Notes: generated by a model from the sequence alone, not told the origin. A stretch of 64,000 nt of DNA from Microbacterium sp. MAH-37 (GCF_009758255.1 NZ_WSEN01000010.1:124001-188000), one strand, 5' to 3'. Positions 25,787 through 35,306 are shown, numbered from the stretch's first letter. Numbers and translations are program-made.

Positions 25787-27130
25787 TCAGGCCGCCGCGA
25801 CGGCGTCCGGCGTGCGGATCGGGTAGAGCCAGAAGCACAGCCAGGCCAGGGCCGTGAAGCCCAGCGGAACGACGGCGAGCATGATGCGGACGGCGCCGTC
25901 GACTGATGACGGTTGAGCGTCGCCCAGCGAGGCGTCGAATCCGGATGCGGTCAGCACCCAGGCCGCGACGATCGCCTGCAGCACCACGGAACCACGCACC
26001 ACGAAGCCGTTCACGCCGAAGTACACGCCCTCGCGCTGATGCCCGGTGCGGGCCGCGTCGTCGTCGATGATCTGCCCGAGCATGATCTCGAGCAGCTGCA
26101 GCAGTCCGCCGACGCCGACGCCGACCGCGAGACCGACCAGCGCGGCCCCGAGCACCGACGAAGGCCAGAGGAAGCACAGCACCGCGACCCCGAAGATCGC
26201 CACCCCCACGAGCACGGCGGTGCGCGGCGAGGTGCGTCGCACGAACCAGCTCCATCCGACGATCGACGGGATCGCCGCGACGAAGATCGCCCCGAGCAGG
26301 ATGCTGGCATCCCCCTCGGCCGCACGCAGCGAGTACCGCACGTAGAACGGGATCGCCGCGATGATGATCGCGACCGAGGTCTGCACCATCAGCGAGCCCA
26401 GCACGTACGGCACGAAGGCGCGGTTCGCGAAGGTGTACCGCAGCTGGTCACGCCACGGCATCCCGGCATCCGCCGAAGAGGACGCAGCGGCGGAGGACCG
26501 CTCCACCATTCCCCCGGCGAACGACCAGACCAGCACACCCAGGCACACCGCGCCGAGGATGAGCGCCATCGCGGGCCACCCGAGCGACCCGTAGATCACC
26601 GGGGCGATCGCCGTGCCGAGCACCATGCCGAGGATGCCGAAGATCTGCCGGGGCACGTTCCCCGAGGCCCGCTCCGCGGTGGTGCGGAAGATCTCGGGGA
26701 ACAGCGCGGACACGTTCAGCACCACCACGACGAACGCCACGTCGTACACCGCCACGATCACGATGAACCAGGCGATCAGCCCGCCGACCGGCAGCGCCGG
26801 CGGCATCCAGATCAGCGCGAACGCGACCACGAGCGGCACGATCCCGAGTCCGATCCACGGCACGCGCCGCCCCCAGGGCGTGCGCAGCCGATCGGAAAGC
26901 GCCCCGACCACCGGATTCAGCAGTGCGTTCAGGATGCCGTGCGCGATCATCGCGACCGCGACCCATGCCGCGGGCACGCCCAGGTGCGCGACGTAGAAGT
27001 AGACGACGAACGCCGAGAACGTCTGCGACATCAGCTGGATCGGGAAGCCGGATGCTCCGAAGGCGATGCTCTGGGCTCGGGTCGGCGCGCCGTCGAGACG
27101 GCGGTCGCGGATGCCGGTGACGAGGGTCAT
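25787..27130 (-). CDS. MFS transporter, glycoside-pentoside-hexuronide (GPH)-like
   Basis: 447 residues with about twelve membrane spans. The signature loop after TM2, GALSDRLRTPWGRRVPWIGLG, is that of GPH cation symporters such as MelB, XynB and UidB; the central loop and PWRDQLRYTFANRAF also match. Such carriers import mono- or oligosaccharides with Na+ or H+. Its ATG overlaps the stop of the ChbG-like gene by 4 bp (ATGA), and the operon order is ROK regulator, deacetylase, carrier. The transported sugar is probably the deacetylase substrate or a related glycoside. Confidence 0.9.
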   Translation of the reverse strand: MTLVTGIRDRRLDGAPTRAQSIAFGASGFPIQLMSQTFSAFVVYFYVAHLGVPAAWVAVAMIAHGILNALLNPVVGALSDRLRTPWGRRVPWIGLGIVPLVVAFALIWMPPALPVGGLIAWFIVIVAVYDVAFVVVVLNVSALFPEIFRTTAERASGNVPRQIFGILGMVLGTAIAPVIYGSLGWPAMALILGAVCLGVLVWSFAGGMVERSSAAASSSADAGMPWRDQLRYTFANRAFVPYVLGSLMVQTSVAIIIAAIPFYVRYSLRAAEGDASILLGAIFVAAIPSIVGWSWFVRRTSPRTAVLVGVAIFGVAVLCFLWPSSVLGAALVGLAVGVGVGGLLQLLEIMLGQIIDDDAARTGHQREGVYFGVNGFVVRGSVVLQAIVAAWVLTASGFDASLGDAQPSSVDGAVRIMLAVVPLGFTALAWLCFWLYPIRTPDAVAAA

Positions 27131-28041
27131 GCCCGCTGCACGTCCCTCAGTTCGCGCCAGCCGATGCGCACCAGGCCCTCGTCGGCGATCGCCTCGGCGA
27201 CCGCGGGGTCGGTGAGCAGCCGCAGCTCGTATCCGCGCTTGGGTGCCGCATAGTCGACCGTCGCGCGCAGCTCGTCGTCATCGACCATCGGATGCAGGAA
27301 GATCTCCGTGACTCCCGCCGGCACGGCTCGCAGCAGCTCGAGGAATCCCTCACGCACCTGCTCATAGGTCTCCTCGTCGTCGGCGCCCTCGCCAGCCAGC
27401 TCGAACGGGTGCGTCCACGCGCGATCCGGGATGACCACGCCCGCGGCATCCGCGGCGGCCGCCGCACGATCGATCAGCGGCTGCATGGCCGGGTCGACCT
27501 CGAGACCCGTGCCGTAGCGCGGCAGCCGGAACGGCAGCCCGTGTGCGGCGGCGAGCGGCAGCACCTGTGCGAGGAAGTCGCGTCCGGTCTCGAGGCCGTA
27601 GACCGAGCCCATGTGGTTGTCGAGATGGGTGACGTCGATGCCGGCGGCGAGCGCCGCCTCGAGCTGCGCGGCGATCTCCGCCGCGACATCCGCTTCCGCC
27701 GCCTGCTGCTCCACCTCGAGACAGGTGTGCGGGAAGTACCCGTCGGCGTCCGCGAGTGAGGAGCCGCTGCCCGTGAGCGGCCGCCACCGGTACCCGGTCC
27801 ACTCACTGGTCAGCACGAGGTGCACGCCGACGTCGAGGTCGGTGCGGGATGCCGCGAACGCGGCGGCGTCTGGCGCCCAGGCGCACGGCATCATCAGGGT
27901 GGTCGAGTCGAGGTGTCCGTCCGAGAGCAGGCCGGTGATGGCCCGGTTCGCTGCGCGGCACATGCCGAAGTCGTCGGCGTTGAGGATGATCGCCCTGGCA
28001 CCGGCAGGCAGGCCGAGGCGATCGGTGAGGGGTACGGGCAT
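27127..28041 (-). CDS. ChbG/YdjC-family carbohydrate deacetylase
   Basis: 304 residues. The N-terminal strand carries the family hallmark ILNADDFGMCRAANRAI (metal-binding Asp near 23-24). Further conserved histidine motifs are GVHLVLTSEW near 72-81, THLDNHMGSVYGL near 138-150, and EIFLHPMVDDDELR near 245-258. Characterised relatives (E. coli ChbG, TTHB029) remove acetyl from chitooligosaccharides or similar sugars with a metal ion. No signal peptide, so it acts in the cytosol. It starts 5 bp after the ROK regulator stop and overlaps the carrier gene by 4 bp. Acetylated oligosaccharide use is inferred; the actual sugar is unknown. Confidence 0.9.
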   Translation of the reverse strand: MPVPLTDRLGLPAGARAIILNADDFGMCRAANRAITGLLSDGHLDSTTLMMPCAWAPDAAAFAASRTDLDVGVHLVLTSEWTGYRWRPLTGSGSSLADADGYFPHTCLEVEQQAAEADVAAEIAAQLEAALAAGIDVTHLDNHMGSVYGLETGRDFLAQVLPLAAAHGLPFRLPRYGTGLEVDPAMQPLIDRAAAAADAAGVVIPDRAWTHPFELAGEGADDEETYEQVREGFLELLRAVPAGVTEIFLHPMVDDDELRATVDYAAPKRGYELRLLTDPAVAEAIADEGLVRIGWRELRDVQRA

Positions 28042-28046
28042 GTTCT

Positions 28047-29183
28047 CTACGTTCTGCTGGATTCGGGTGTGACGATGCGAGTGAACAGGGTGGCGCGCAG
28101 CGCATCGGCCGCCTCGTGCACGGCGCCGACCAGCGGGGCCTCGGCGCCGAAGGCGGACAGCGCGAACGACAGGGGGAGCTGGTCGTCGAACTCCTCGGCA
28201 GCGGCACCCACGGCTTCGAAGAGCACCGGGTGCGCGGCGTCGCCGGCGAGGACGATCAGCCCTGGATCGAGCACGAGCGTGATCGATCCGGCGATGAGCA
28301 CCAGCCGGCGGGCGACCTCGGCGGCCATCACCCGCGCGCTCTCGTCACCGGATGCTGCGGCCTCGAGATGCGCGGGCAGCGGCAGCGACGGCTCGCGCCC
28401 GGCGACCAGTGCCAGGTCGGCGGTGACGGCGTGCCCGAGCACCGGCGCGCCGACCGGCAGCGGCGACTGCGGCAGGTAGTTCACCTCGCCGGCCATCCCG
28501 GAGACTCCGCGGTGCAGTGCACCGTCGACGATGTATGCGGCGCCGAGGCCGTCGTCGAGCAGGAGCAGAGCGAAGCCCTGCTGCTCGGCGCCGATCGGGC
28601 CGGACAGTTCGGCGAGCGCCGCGAGGTTCACGTCGTTCTCGATGCGCACAGGGCAGCCCAGTCGCTCGGCGAGCGCAGCGCGGAAGGCTCCGCCGTCCGG
28701 GCCCTGGTCGTCGCGGATCTCGCCGTCTGCGCGCACGATCCCGGGCACGGCGACGACCGCGACCAGCACCGGTGCGACCACGGTGGCACGACACTCGTCC
28801 AGCAGCGCGGCGATCGCCTCGACGCGATCGACGACGACGGGCAGCGGGCCGTGCGCCTCAGCGCGGATCGCTCCGGTGGCGTCGAGCAGGACGACGTGGA
28901 TGTCGTGGTGATCGATGTGGATCGCGGCAGCGACGCCCAGCCGCGAATTCAGTCCGACGCGGGTTGCGGCGGGCCCCTTGGTCGCACGCTCCTTACCGGC
29001 GGATGCGACGGCATCGCGTGATTCCAGCATCCGGAGCACCTGCGTGACGGCGGTGCGTGACAGTCCGGTCTCCGCCATCAGCTCGGCCCTGGTGAGCGCG
29101 CCGCGTCTGGCCAGCGCCTCCAGGATCGCTCGTGCGTTCATCGTCCGCAGCAGGGTCTGGGGTCCTGCGAGAGGTCTGGTCAA
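28047..29183 (-). CDS. ROK-family transcriptional regulator
   Basis: 378 residues from TTG 29183, supported by GAGGA 8 nt upstream; a longer reading frame would run into the divergent esterase gene. The N-terminus is an MarR-like HTH typical of ROK repressors (TLLRTMNARAILEALARRGALTRAELMAETGLSRTAVTQVLRMLE). The rest is the ROK sugar-kinase-like fold (VVAVPGIVRADGEIRDD, RIENDVNLAALAEL, GVSGMAGEVNYLP). It is the first gene of the ROK-deacetylase-carrier operon and lies 94 bp from the divergent esterase, so it probably controls both directions. The effector is likely the imported sugar. Confidence 0.92.
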   Translation of the reverse strand: MTRPLAGPQTLLRTMNARAILEALARRGALTRAELMAETGLSRTAVTQVLRMLESRDAVASAGKERATKGPAATRVGLNSRLGVAAAIHIDHHDIHVVLLDATGAIRAEAHGPLPVVVDRVEAIAALLDECRATVVAPVLVAVVAVPGIVRADGEIRDDQGPDGGAFRAALAERLGCPVRIENDVNLAALAELSGPIGAEQQGFALLLLDDGLGAAYIVDGALHRGVSGMAGEVNYLPQSPLPVGAPVLGHAVTADLALVAGREPSLPLPAHLEAAASGDESARVMAAEVARRLVLIAGSITLVLDPGLIVLAGDAAHPVLFEAVGAAAEEFDDQLPLSFALSAFGAEAPLVGAVHEAADALRATLFTRIVTPESSRT

Positions 29184-29237
29184 CGTGCATCCTCGCGTTT
29201 CGTCCGGAACAGTCTGGCACAGCGTCTCGGATGCCGC

Positions 29238-29250
29238 GACACTTCGTGTC
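29238..29250. promoter_or_regulatory. GACAC-TTC-GTGTC palindrome in the ROK/esterase gap
   Basis: A perfect 5-bp inverted repeat with a 3-bp centre lies in the 94-bp divergent gap, 27 bp before the esterase start. It is a candidate site for the ROK regulator; no second copy was found. Confidence 0.35.
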
Positions 29251-29277
29251 ATACCGGTGAGGACCATACTGGAGGCG

Positions 29278-30723
29278 ATGAGCGAAGCACCGATCGTCCA
29301 GACCGAGTCCGGTCCTGTGCGAGGCATCCGCCGCGCACAGGACGCGGCATTCCTCGGTATCCCGTTCGCCGCGCCGCCGACCGGTCGGCGCCGGTTCCTG
29401 CCACCGCAGCCCGTCGAGCCCTGGGCCGAGGTCCGCGACGCGACCGCCTACGGAGCGACGCCGCAGCGCCGCGAGGAGCCGAACGCGCTGATCCCTGAAC
29501 CGTCGGTCAAGGGCTCATCGACTCTGAACGTCAACGTGTTCACCCCCGCCCTCGACGGTGCGGCGCCCGTGCTCGTCTGGATCCACGGCGGCGGTTACTC
29601 CTCGGGCTCCCCCGCGAGCCCCTGGTACGACGGCCGCGCCTTCACCCGCGACGGCGTCGTGACCGTGACCGTCTCGTACCGGCTCGGCTTCGACGGTTTC
29701 GGCGTGATCGACGGCGCCCCCGACAACCGCGGCGTGCGCGACTGGGTGGCGGCCCTGGAGTGGGTGCAGCGCAACATCGCCGCGTTCGGCGGCGACCCCG
29801 CCAGGGTGACGATCGCCGGGCAGTCCGCCGGCGGCGGCGCAGTGCTGACTCTGCTCGGGATGACGGCGGCGCAGCACCTGTTCCACTCCGCGATCTCGAT
29901 CTCCGGCGCCCTGGGAGATCTTCCGCGTGGCATCGTGGCGAAGCGCAGCGCGCTGCTCGCCGGGCTGGTCGGAGTGGAGCCCACGCTCGACGGCTTCCGG
30001 TCCGCGACCGAGAAGGCCCTCACCCGGAAGCAGTACGAGGCCTCGCTGCTCGGCAAGACCGGTCTCAAGGCGACGACGGCCGTGCTCTTCGACGGGTTGC
30101 CCTGGGGTCCCGTCGTCGACGGAGAACTCATCGAGCGCCCCACCGTCGACTCGCTCGCCGCGGGCGTCGGTGCGGACAAGCCGCTGCTGCTGGGCGCCAC
30201 GGACGACGAGTTCACTCCGGCGATGGATGCCGCGCCCCGCGCCCTGAGGTTCGTGCCGGCCTCCGTCGCGCTGCGTCTGCTCCGGCCGGCGAGGGCGCTG
30301 CGCCGCTCCTGGCTCGTCGCGAACCGACCGCAGCGCCGCAAGGGCACTGCGGCGACCTTCGGCCGCTTCGTCACCGACACCGTGTTCCGCTCACTGGTCG
30401 TGCGGGTCGCCGAGGCGAGGGCGACTGCCGCCACCTGGGTCTACCGCTTCGCGTGGGCGTCCCCGAAGACCGGCTGGTCGAGCCACTGCCTCGACGTGCC
30501 GTTCTGGTGGGACTGCCTGGGCTCGGAGCGCGTCGCCGCGCTGGCCGGAGATCGTCCGCCGCAGGGGCTCGCGGACGACATGCACGCCGCCGCCGTCACG
30601 TTCATCACCGGCGACGACCCCGGCTGGCCGACCTGGCGGACCGAGCCGGGGACGACCCGGGTGTTCGGCGACGTGCCCCCGGTCTCGACCTCGGCCTATG
30701 ACGACGCCCTGCCGCTGGTCTGA
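29278..30723 (+). CDS. Type B carboxylesterase
   Basis: 481 residues from ATG 29278 (GGAGG close upstream). The fold is that of carboxylesterases and para-nitrobenzyl esterases: AFLGIPFAAPPTGRRRFLPP at the front, the oxyanion loop WIHGGGYSSGSP (104-106), the nucleophile elbow GQSAGGGA with Ser183, and a late SSHCLDVPFWW with the probable catalytic His403. There is no signal peptide. It is divergent from a ROK/deacetylase/sugar-carrier operon, so it may remove acyl groups from the same sugar, or act independently on small esters. Substrate unproven. Confidence 0.92.
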   Translation: MSEAPIVQTESGPVRGIRRAQDAAFLGIPFAAPPTGRRRFLPPQPVEPWAEVRDATAYGATPQRREEPNALIPEPSVKGSSTLNVNVFTPALDGAAPVLVWIHGGGYSSGSPASPWYDGRAFTRDGVVTVTVSYRLGFDGFGVIDGAPDNRGVRDWVAALEWVQRNIAAFGGDPARVTIAGQSAGGGAVLTLLGMTAAQHLFHSAISISGALGDLPRGIVAKRSALLAGLVGVEPTLDGFRSATEKALTRKQYEASLLGKTGLKATTAVLFDGLPWGPVVDGELIERPTVDSLAAGVGADKPLLLGATDDEFTPAMDAAPRALRFVPASVALRLLRPARALRRSWLVANRPQRRKGTAATFGRFVTDTVFRSLVVRVAEARATAATWVYRFAWASPKTGWSSHCLDVPFWWDCLGSERVAALAGDRPPQGLADDMHAAAVTFITGDDPGWPTWRTEPGTTRVFGDVPPVSTSAYDDALPLV

Positions 30724-30726
30724 AGC

Positions 30727-30752
30727 GCTCGGCGGTCACGCGACCGCCGAGC
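30727..30752. terminator. Bidirectional hairpin between esterase and sulfatase genes
   Basis: A perfect 11-bp stem (GCTCGGCGGTC at 30727-30737, complement at 30742-30752) with a 4-nt loop lies between the convergent stops. Confidence 0.75.
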
Positions 30753-30758
30753 ACCGCC

Positions 30759-32105
30759 TCAGTACGGAATCGCGAAGATCTCCTCTCGCACCGATTCCGG
30801 AGCATCCGCCGGCAGCGGGACGAACTTGAGGAACTCCTCGTCACCGGTCTGCCGGCACCAGGCCAGCAGCTTCGCACGCAACTCGTCGCGCAGACGATCG
30901 AAGCGAGACTCGACAGCGAGGTTGCGCTGTTCGCCGGGGTCGTTCCGCAGATCGAAGAGCTGCTCGCGATACCGCCCCCAGCTGTACACCACGTATTTGT
31001 GATCCCCGCACCAGATCGCGCGACCGCGGGTGAGCGGCGGATCCGCACGCTCGAAGCGCGTCTCGGCGGCGATCACGCGATCCGACGGATCCTCCCCCGC
31101 ATCCAGCGCACGAGGCCTGCCGTGCAGTCCGTGCGGCGCTGCTGCTCCTGCGGCGCGCAGCAGGGTGGGCAGGAGATCGAGTCCGGCCGACGTGAGGCCC
31201 GATCTGCCGCCGGGAACGACGCCGGGGCCGCTCACGATGAGCGGCACCCGGGTGCACTCCTCGAACAACGCAGTCTTCTGGTTCCACCGGTGGGCGGCGT
31301 CGCCGTCGCCGTGATCGCTGGTGAACACGACGAGGGTGGAATCTGTCAGGCCTGCCTCGTCCAACGCGTCCAGCAGCTGACCGAGGTATGCGTCGGCCCG
31401 CTCCGCGAGCCGACGGTAGGCCGCTCGGTACTCGCGCCACTCGTCCGAGGTGTAGGCCGCGGTGCCGTACACGTGCTGTGCCGCGTGCTTCTCGTGCCGA
31501 ACGGCCTCGGACTCGAACGGTGCCGGGAGGAAGTTGGACGGCAACGGCGGCGCGTCCCGCACGTCGCAGCGCTCGACGTCGCCGTAGGGCATCGGCTGCC
31601 GCCTGGCGTACTCGCAGATCGTGTGCGGATCGTCGAAGGACGCGATCAGCAGGAAGGGATGTTCCGCCCCCTGGCGCCCGCGCAGCCAGTCGGCACACGC
31701 CTCGGCGAGCCCGCGATCGCCGAACGGCCGCACCACCTCGAATCCGGCGTCCGGCGGAGCGCTGGCCTCGGTGGCGTGCCACTTCCCCGCATAGGCGCAG
31801 CGGTACCCGGCAGCGCTCAGAAGGTGTCCGAGGCTGTCCGGACGCGCGCCCGTCTCCGTGGGCGACCGCTCCGCACGCCGGTTCCCGGCGATGCCCAGTT
31901 CGTGCGGCATCCGTCCGGTCAGGAACGACGCACGCGACGGCACGCAGAGCGGGAAGGTGACGTAGGCGCGTCCGAACTCGGCCGCCCGCGCCCGCAGCCG
32001 ATCGAGGTGAGGCGTATCGGCCCATCCCTCGTCCCTGTCGATGACGTGAGCCCCGAGTTGATCGGCCATCACCACCAGGATGTTCGGCTGCGGCGCAGCG
32101 CTCAC
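30759..32105 (-). CDS. Sulfatase (formylglycine type), importer-operon member
   Basis: 448 residues from GTG 32105, which overlaps the permease stop by 4 bp (GTGA). The type I sulfatase core is complete: the metal-binding NILVVMADQLG at 8-18, the activation motif CVPSRASFLTGR with Cys54 to be oxidised to formylglycine, AGKWHA, and the VFTSDHGDGD metal site. There is no signal peptide, so it would act in the cytosol on imported sulfated oligosaccharide, consistent with being the last gene of the binding protein-permease-permease operon. It needs a formylglycine-generating enzyme, which is not in the window. Position specificity cannot be read from sequence. Confidence 0.94.
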   Translation of the reverse strand: MSAAPQPNILVVMADQLGAHVIDRDEGWADTPHLDRLRARAAEFGRAYVTFPLCVPSRASFLTGRMPHELGIAGNRRAERSPTETGARPDSLGHLLSAAGYRCAYAGKWHATEASAPPDAGFEVVRPFGDRGLAEACADWLRGRQGAEHPFLLIASFDDPHTICEYARRQPMPYGDVERCDVRDAPPLPSNFLPAPFESEAVRHEKHAAQHVYGTAAYTSDEWREYRAAYRRLAERADAYLGQLLDALDEAGLTDSTLVVFTSDHGDGDAAHRWNQKTALFEECTRVPLIVSGPGVVPGGRSGLTSAGLDLLPTLLRAAGAAAPHGLHGRPRALDAGEDPSDRVIAAETRFERADPPLTRGRAIWCGDHKYVVYSWGRYREQLFDLRNDPGEQRNLAVESRFDRLRDELRAKLLAWCRQTGDEEFLKFVPLPADAPESVREEIFAIPY

Positions 32106-33037
32106 TTGCCCATTCCCAGGGTGAGCCCCTCGGTGAGGCGTCGCCCCAGCCAGAGGTAGATCGCGAGCATCGGCAGCACGACGATGCAGAGCCCGGCGAA
32201 CAGTCCGCCCCAGTCCGCACCGGAGTAGGTCTGCTGCTGGATGAACGAGATGAGAGCCACGGGCAGGGTGTACTTGTCGGTGGACTGCAGCAGCGTCAGC
32301 GCGAGCAGCGTCTCGTTCCAGTGCGAGATCACCTGCAGCACGAAGGCGGTCAGGATGCCGCCCTTGGCGAGCGGCAGCGTGATGCGCCAGAACGTGCCGA
32401 ACGCCGTGGTGCCGTCCAGCGCCGCCGCCTCTTCGAGTTCCGCCGGCAGCGACCGGAAGAAAGCGATCAGCAGGAAGACGGTGAACGGCATCGAGACACC
32501 GATGTAGACGAGGTTGAGCCCGATCAGACTGTCGGTCAGATACATCTCGTTCAGCATCACGAACAGCGGGATGAGGATCACCTGTGCGGGGATGCCGAGA
32601 CCGAGCACGAAGTAGAGAGTCAGCGAGCTGGTGAACCGGTTCTCGACACGACCGAGATAGTAGGCGGCCGGCGCCGCGATCGCGACGGTGAGGAACGAGG
32701 AGACCCCGGTCGTCACGACACTGTTCAGGGTCGCCGTGGCGAAGTCGCCGACCGTCCAGGCAGTCACGAAGTTGGTCGGGTCGAGCGAGGTCGGCAGACC
32801 CCATGGATCGCTGAGGATCGAACGGGTGTCACGGAACGCCTGGATCACCATCCAGACCATCCACGCGACGTTGAGCACCACGAAGGCCCAGAGCAGCACC
32901 AGTCCGATGCCACGGACGATGCTGCGGTCGTGGCCGATCGCCGCTCCACGCCGACGCGGGCGATGCGGGCGCCCGGTCGGCGGTGTCACCAGGGTGCGGG
33001 TCGTGATCTCTTCGGGAAGCACCTGTGCAGAGGTCAT
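32102..33037 (-). CDS. CUT1 sugar ABC transporter permease (MalG type)
   Basis: 311 residues from ATG 33037 (AGGAG 6 nt upstream); the in-frame GTG two codons earlier lacks a spaced binding site. Six membrane spans; the EAA loop is PAELEEAAALDGTTAFGTFWRITLP and the C-terminus ends LTEGLTLGMGK. It overlaps the downstream sulfatase gene by 4 bp and follows the MalF-type permease with an 8-bp gap. It forms the importer of the sulfated-polysaccharide locus; the ATPase must come from elsewhere. Confidence 0.93.
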   Translation of the reverse strand: MTSAQVLPEEITTRTLVTPPTGRPHRPRRRGAAIGHDRSIVRGIGLVLLWAFVVLNVAWMVWMVIQAFRDTRSILSDPWGLPTSLDPTNFVTAWTVGDFATATLNSVVTTGVSSFLTVAIAAPAAYYLGRVENRFTSSLTLYFVLGLGIPAQVILIPLFVMLNEMYLTDSLIGLNLVYIGVSMPFTVFLLIAFFRSLPAELEEAAALDGTTAFGTFWRITLPLAKGGILTAFVLQVISHWNETLLALTLLQSTDKYTLPVALISFIQQQTYSGADWGGLFAGLCIVVLPMLAIYLWLGRRLTEGLTLGMGK

Positions 33038-33045
33038 GAGCACTC

Positions 33046-34008
33046 CTAGAACTCGATCGCGTCGCGCTTCATCACGCGACGGAGCAGGACGACGAGCACG
33101 GACACGAGCGCGAGCGAGAGGATCGCGGAGGCGCTGGCCATGCCGTACGCGGGAATGGACTCACCGGAGAACGCCGTGACGTACGTGTACACCGCCGTGC
33201 TCCAGGTCTGGGTCGGCGGGATGCCCTGTCCGGTGGATCCGCCGAAGATCCAGATGATCTCGAAGATCTTCACCGACGAGATCGTCCACAGCACCGCGCA
33301 GGTGCCGAACACGTCCCAGGTGAGCGGCAGGATCACGTACCGCAGGCGCTGCCAGGCGTTGGCACCCGCGAGCGCGCAGTCCTCGTAGTAATACGGCGGG
33401 ATGCGGTCGACTCCGGCCATGAGGATCGTCGTGTAGTAGCCGGTCGTGATCCAGGTGAGCATCACCATGATCAACGGGAACAGGTTGTCCTGCGCCAGCC
33501 ATGCGGGCGGGTCGGTGACACCGAGCCATCCGAGCAGGGTGTTCACCAGGCCGCCGGGATTGAGCACGAAGCCGGCGAGGACCCCGAAGATCATCGCGTT
33601 CACCAGGTGGGGGAAGAAGATCACCGATCGGGCGATCTTGCGTCCTGCCATGTCGCGCAGCACGAGGGTCAGACCGAACGAGACGATGAAGATCGCGGCG
33701 CCCACGACGAACAGCAGCAGCAGAGTGTTGCCGAACGACTTCAGGAACAGCTTGTCCGAGAACAGCCGGACGTAGTTGCCGAGGCCCACGAACTCCATCG
33801 GACCGGCTCCGGACCACTTGTTGAAGCCGATCCAGATCGCGTAGACCGCCGGTCCCACGAACAGCACGCTGTAGAACAGCAGAGCCGGCCCGACGAAGGG
33901 CACGAACAGCCGCCTGCGCGCCTTGTCGATGGCGTTGCCGCCGGAGCGGGATGCCCGAGAGGCACCCCGTCCGGCGACGACTCCAGGCATTGCTGCCGTC
34001 TGGGTCAT
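33046..34008 (-). CDS. CUT1 sugar ABC transporter permease (MalF/UgpA type)
   Basis: 320 residues from ATG 34008, overlapping the binding-protein stop by 4 bp (ATGA). Six spans follow a basic N-terminus (KARRRLFVPFVGPALLFYSVLFV). The EAA-like loop reads PPYYYEDCALAGANAWQRLRYVILPLTW, with Asp-Cys-Ala in place of the usual Glu-Ala-Ala, a mild departure in the ATPase-docking helix. FGGSTGQGIPPTQ stands where MTDGGP usually lies. It pairs with the MalG-type subunit downstream. Confidence 0.92.
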   Translation of the reverse strand: MTQTAAMPGVVAGRGASRASRSGGNAIDKARRRLFVPFVGPALLFYSVLFVGPAVYAIWIGFNKWSGAGPMEFVGLGNYVRLFSDKLFLKSFGNTLLLLFVVGAAIFIVSFGLTLVLRDMAGRKIARSVIFFPHLVNAMIFGVLAGFVLNPGGLVNTLLGWLGVTDPPAWLAQDNLFPLIMVMLTWITTGYYTTILMAGVDRIPPYYYEDCALAGANAWQRLRYVILPLTWDVFGTCAVLWTISSVKIFEIIWIFGGSTGQGIPPTQTWSTAVYTYVTAFSGESIPAYGMASASAILSLALVSVLVVLLRRVMKRDAIEF

Positions 34009-35306
34009 GAGTTCTGCTTCCAGTAGTCGGTCTGACCCGACTTCATCGTCTCGACGAACTCCTTCGCGGAGATCTTCCCGAGGATGAGCTGGTCGGCGGC
34101 CGGCCAGAACAGCTTCTCGGAGTAGCCGGGGAAGCTTATGCCGTCGTTCTGCTGGTAGAACGCGTCGGCGGAGTCGAGAGCCGCCTTCACCGTCTCCATC
34201 TCGGGGCTGGTCGCAGCGTCCTGGCGGACGGGCAGGATCTTCGCGTCGGTGCCCAGCGCGTCCTGGTACTTCTTCTGCAGGAAGAAGGTCGCGAACTTCT
34301 GCGCGTTCTCGGAGTTCTTCGCCCTGGCGGGCACCGAGAAGCCGACGAAGTCGGCGCGCGCGACCTTCTCGCCGCCGTCGACCGTCGGGAACGGGAACGA
34401 CGAGTACTCGAAGCCGTCTGCCGCGTAGGTCCCGGTCTCGGTCGGGATCCAGGTGCCGTTGAACAGCAGCGCGGCCTTGTCGCCCGCCCAGGCCTGCTGC
34501 TGCGCAGGCCACTTGCTGGCGTTGTAGCCGGGGATGAAGTAGCCGCCGTCGACGAGCTGCTGCACCATCTCCGCAGCTTCGAGCGCCTCCGGCTCATCCC
34601 ACGCCTCGCCGGTCTTGTCGGCGGCGATCTTGTTCAGGGCGCCGGGGCCGGCGATGTGCACGATCGCGGCCGTGTACCAATAGGCGTTGTAGCCCGACAC
34701 GTCGCCGTCGATGGCGATGGGCACCTCGTTCGCCGCCTTGAGCTTGTCGAGCTCGGCGATGAAGGAGCCCCAGTCGGCCGGCGGGGCCGAGACGAGGTCG
34801 GGGTGCGTGGCCGCATTGAACCAGATCGCGTCGCTGGTGAGGGAGTAGGGCAGCATCCACGGCGCATCCTCGCCCTTGCGGGTGAGGATGTCGCCGGCGA
34901 GGTAGGCCTTCGGAATGAGGTCTGCGGCCTTCTCTCCGTCCACCTCGGCGGCGTAGGCGTCAGCGAGGGCCTTCGCCTGACCGCTCTCGGCGAGCACCGG
35001 CGCGAGCTTGGCGAACGAGCCGTCGATGAGGTCGGGCACCTTGTTGGTGTTCAGCGTGGGGACGACCTTCTTCGTGTTGTCACGTCCCTGCCACTGCACG
35101 TCGACCGTGATGCCGGTCTCCTTCTGGAAGTCGTCGATGGCGGAGGCGAGGACCTTCTGCTGCGCCTCGCCCTCCTTCCACATCGACCAGTAGGTGAGCG
35201 AGCCGCCCTCGCTCGAGTCGCCGCCCTGGGTGGATGCGCAGCCCGCGGCGGTCAGCGCCAGCGCGCCGACAACGACGAGTGCGGAGAGCTTTCGGATCTT
35301 CGCCAT
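34005..35306 (-). CDS. Oligosaccharide ABC transporter substrate-binding lipoprotein
   Basis: 433 residues with a lipoprotein signal (lipobox LTAAGC, Cys23) and GAAAGGAAACC before the ATG. The mature part is a family 1 sugar-binding protein: SLTYWSMWKEGEAQQKVLASAID, KVPDLIDGSFAKLAPV, WMLPYSLTSDAIWFN, and DKAALLFNGTWIPTE. It is first in the operon with two permeases and a sulfatase and is divergent from the GntR/LacI hybrid. It is therefore the likely receptor for sulfated, unsaturated oligosaccharides released by the family 8 lyase. That ligand is inferred from context only. Confidence 0.93.
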   Translation of the reverse strand: MAKIRKLSALVVVGALALTAAGCASTQGGDSSEGGSLTYWSMWKEGEAQQKVLASAIDDFQKETGITVDVQWQGRDNTKKVVPTLNTNKVPDLIDGSFAKLAPVLAESGQAKALADAYAAEVDGEKAADLIPKAYLAGDILTRKGEDAPWMLPYSLTSDAIWFNAATHPDLVSAPPADWGSFIAELDKLKAANEVPIAIDGDVSGYNAYWYTAAIVHIAGPGALNKIAADKTGEAWDEPEALEAAEMVQQLVDGGYFIPGYNASKWPAQQQAWAGDKAALLFNGTWIPTETGTYAADGFEYSSFPFPTVDGGEKVARADFVGFSVPARAKNSENAQKFATFFLQKKYQDALGTDAKILPVRQDAATSPEMETVKAALDSADAFYQQNDGISFPGYSEKLFWPAADQLILGKISAKEFVETMKSGQTDYWKQNS

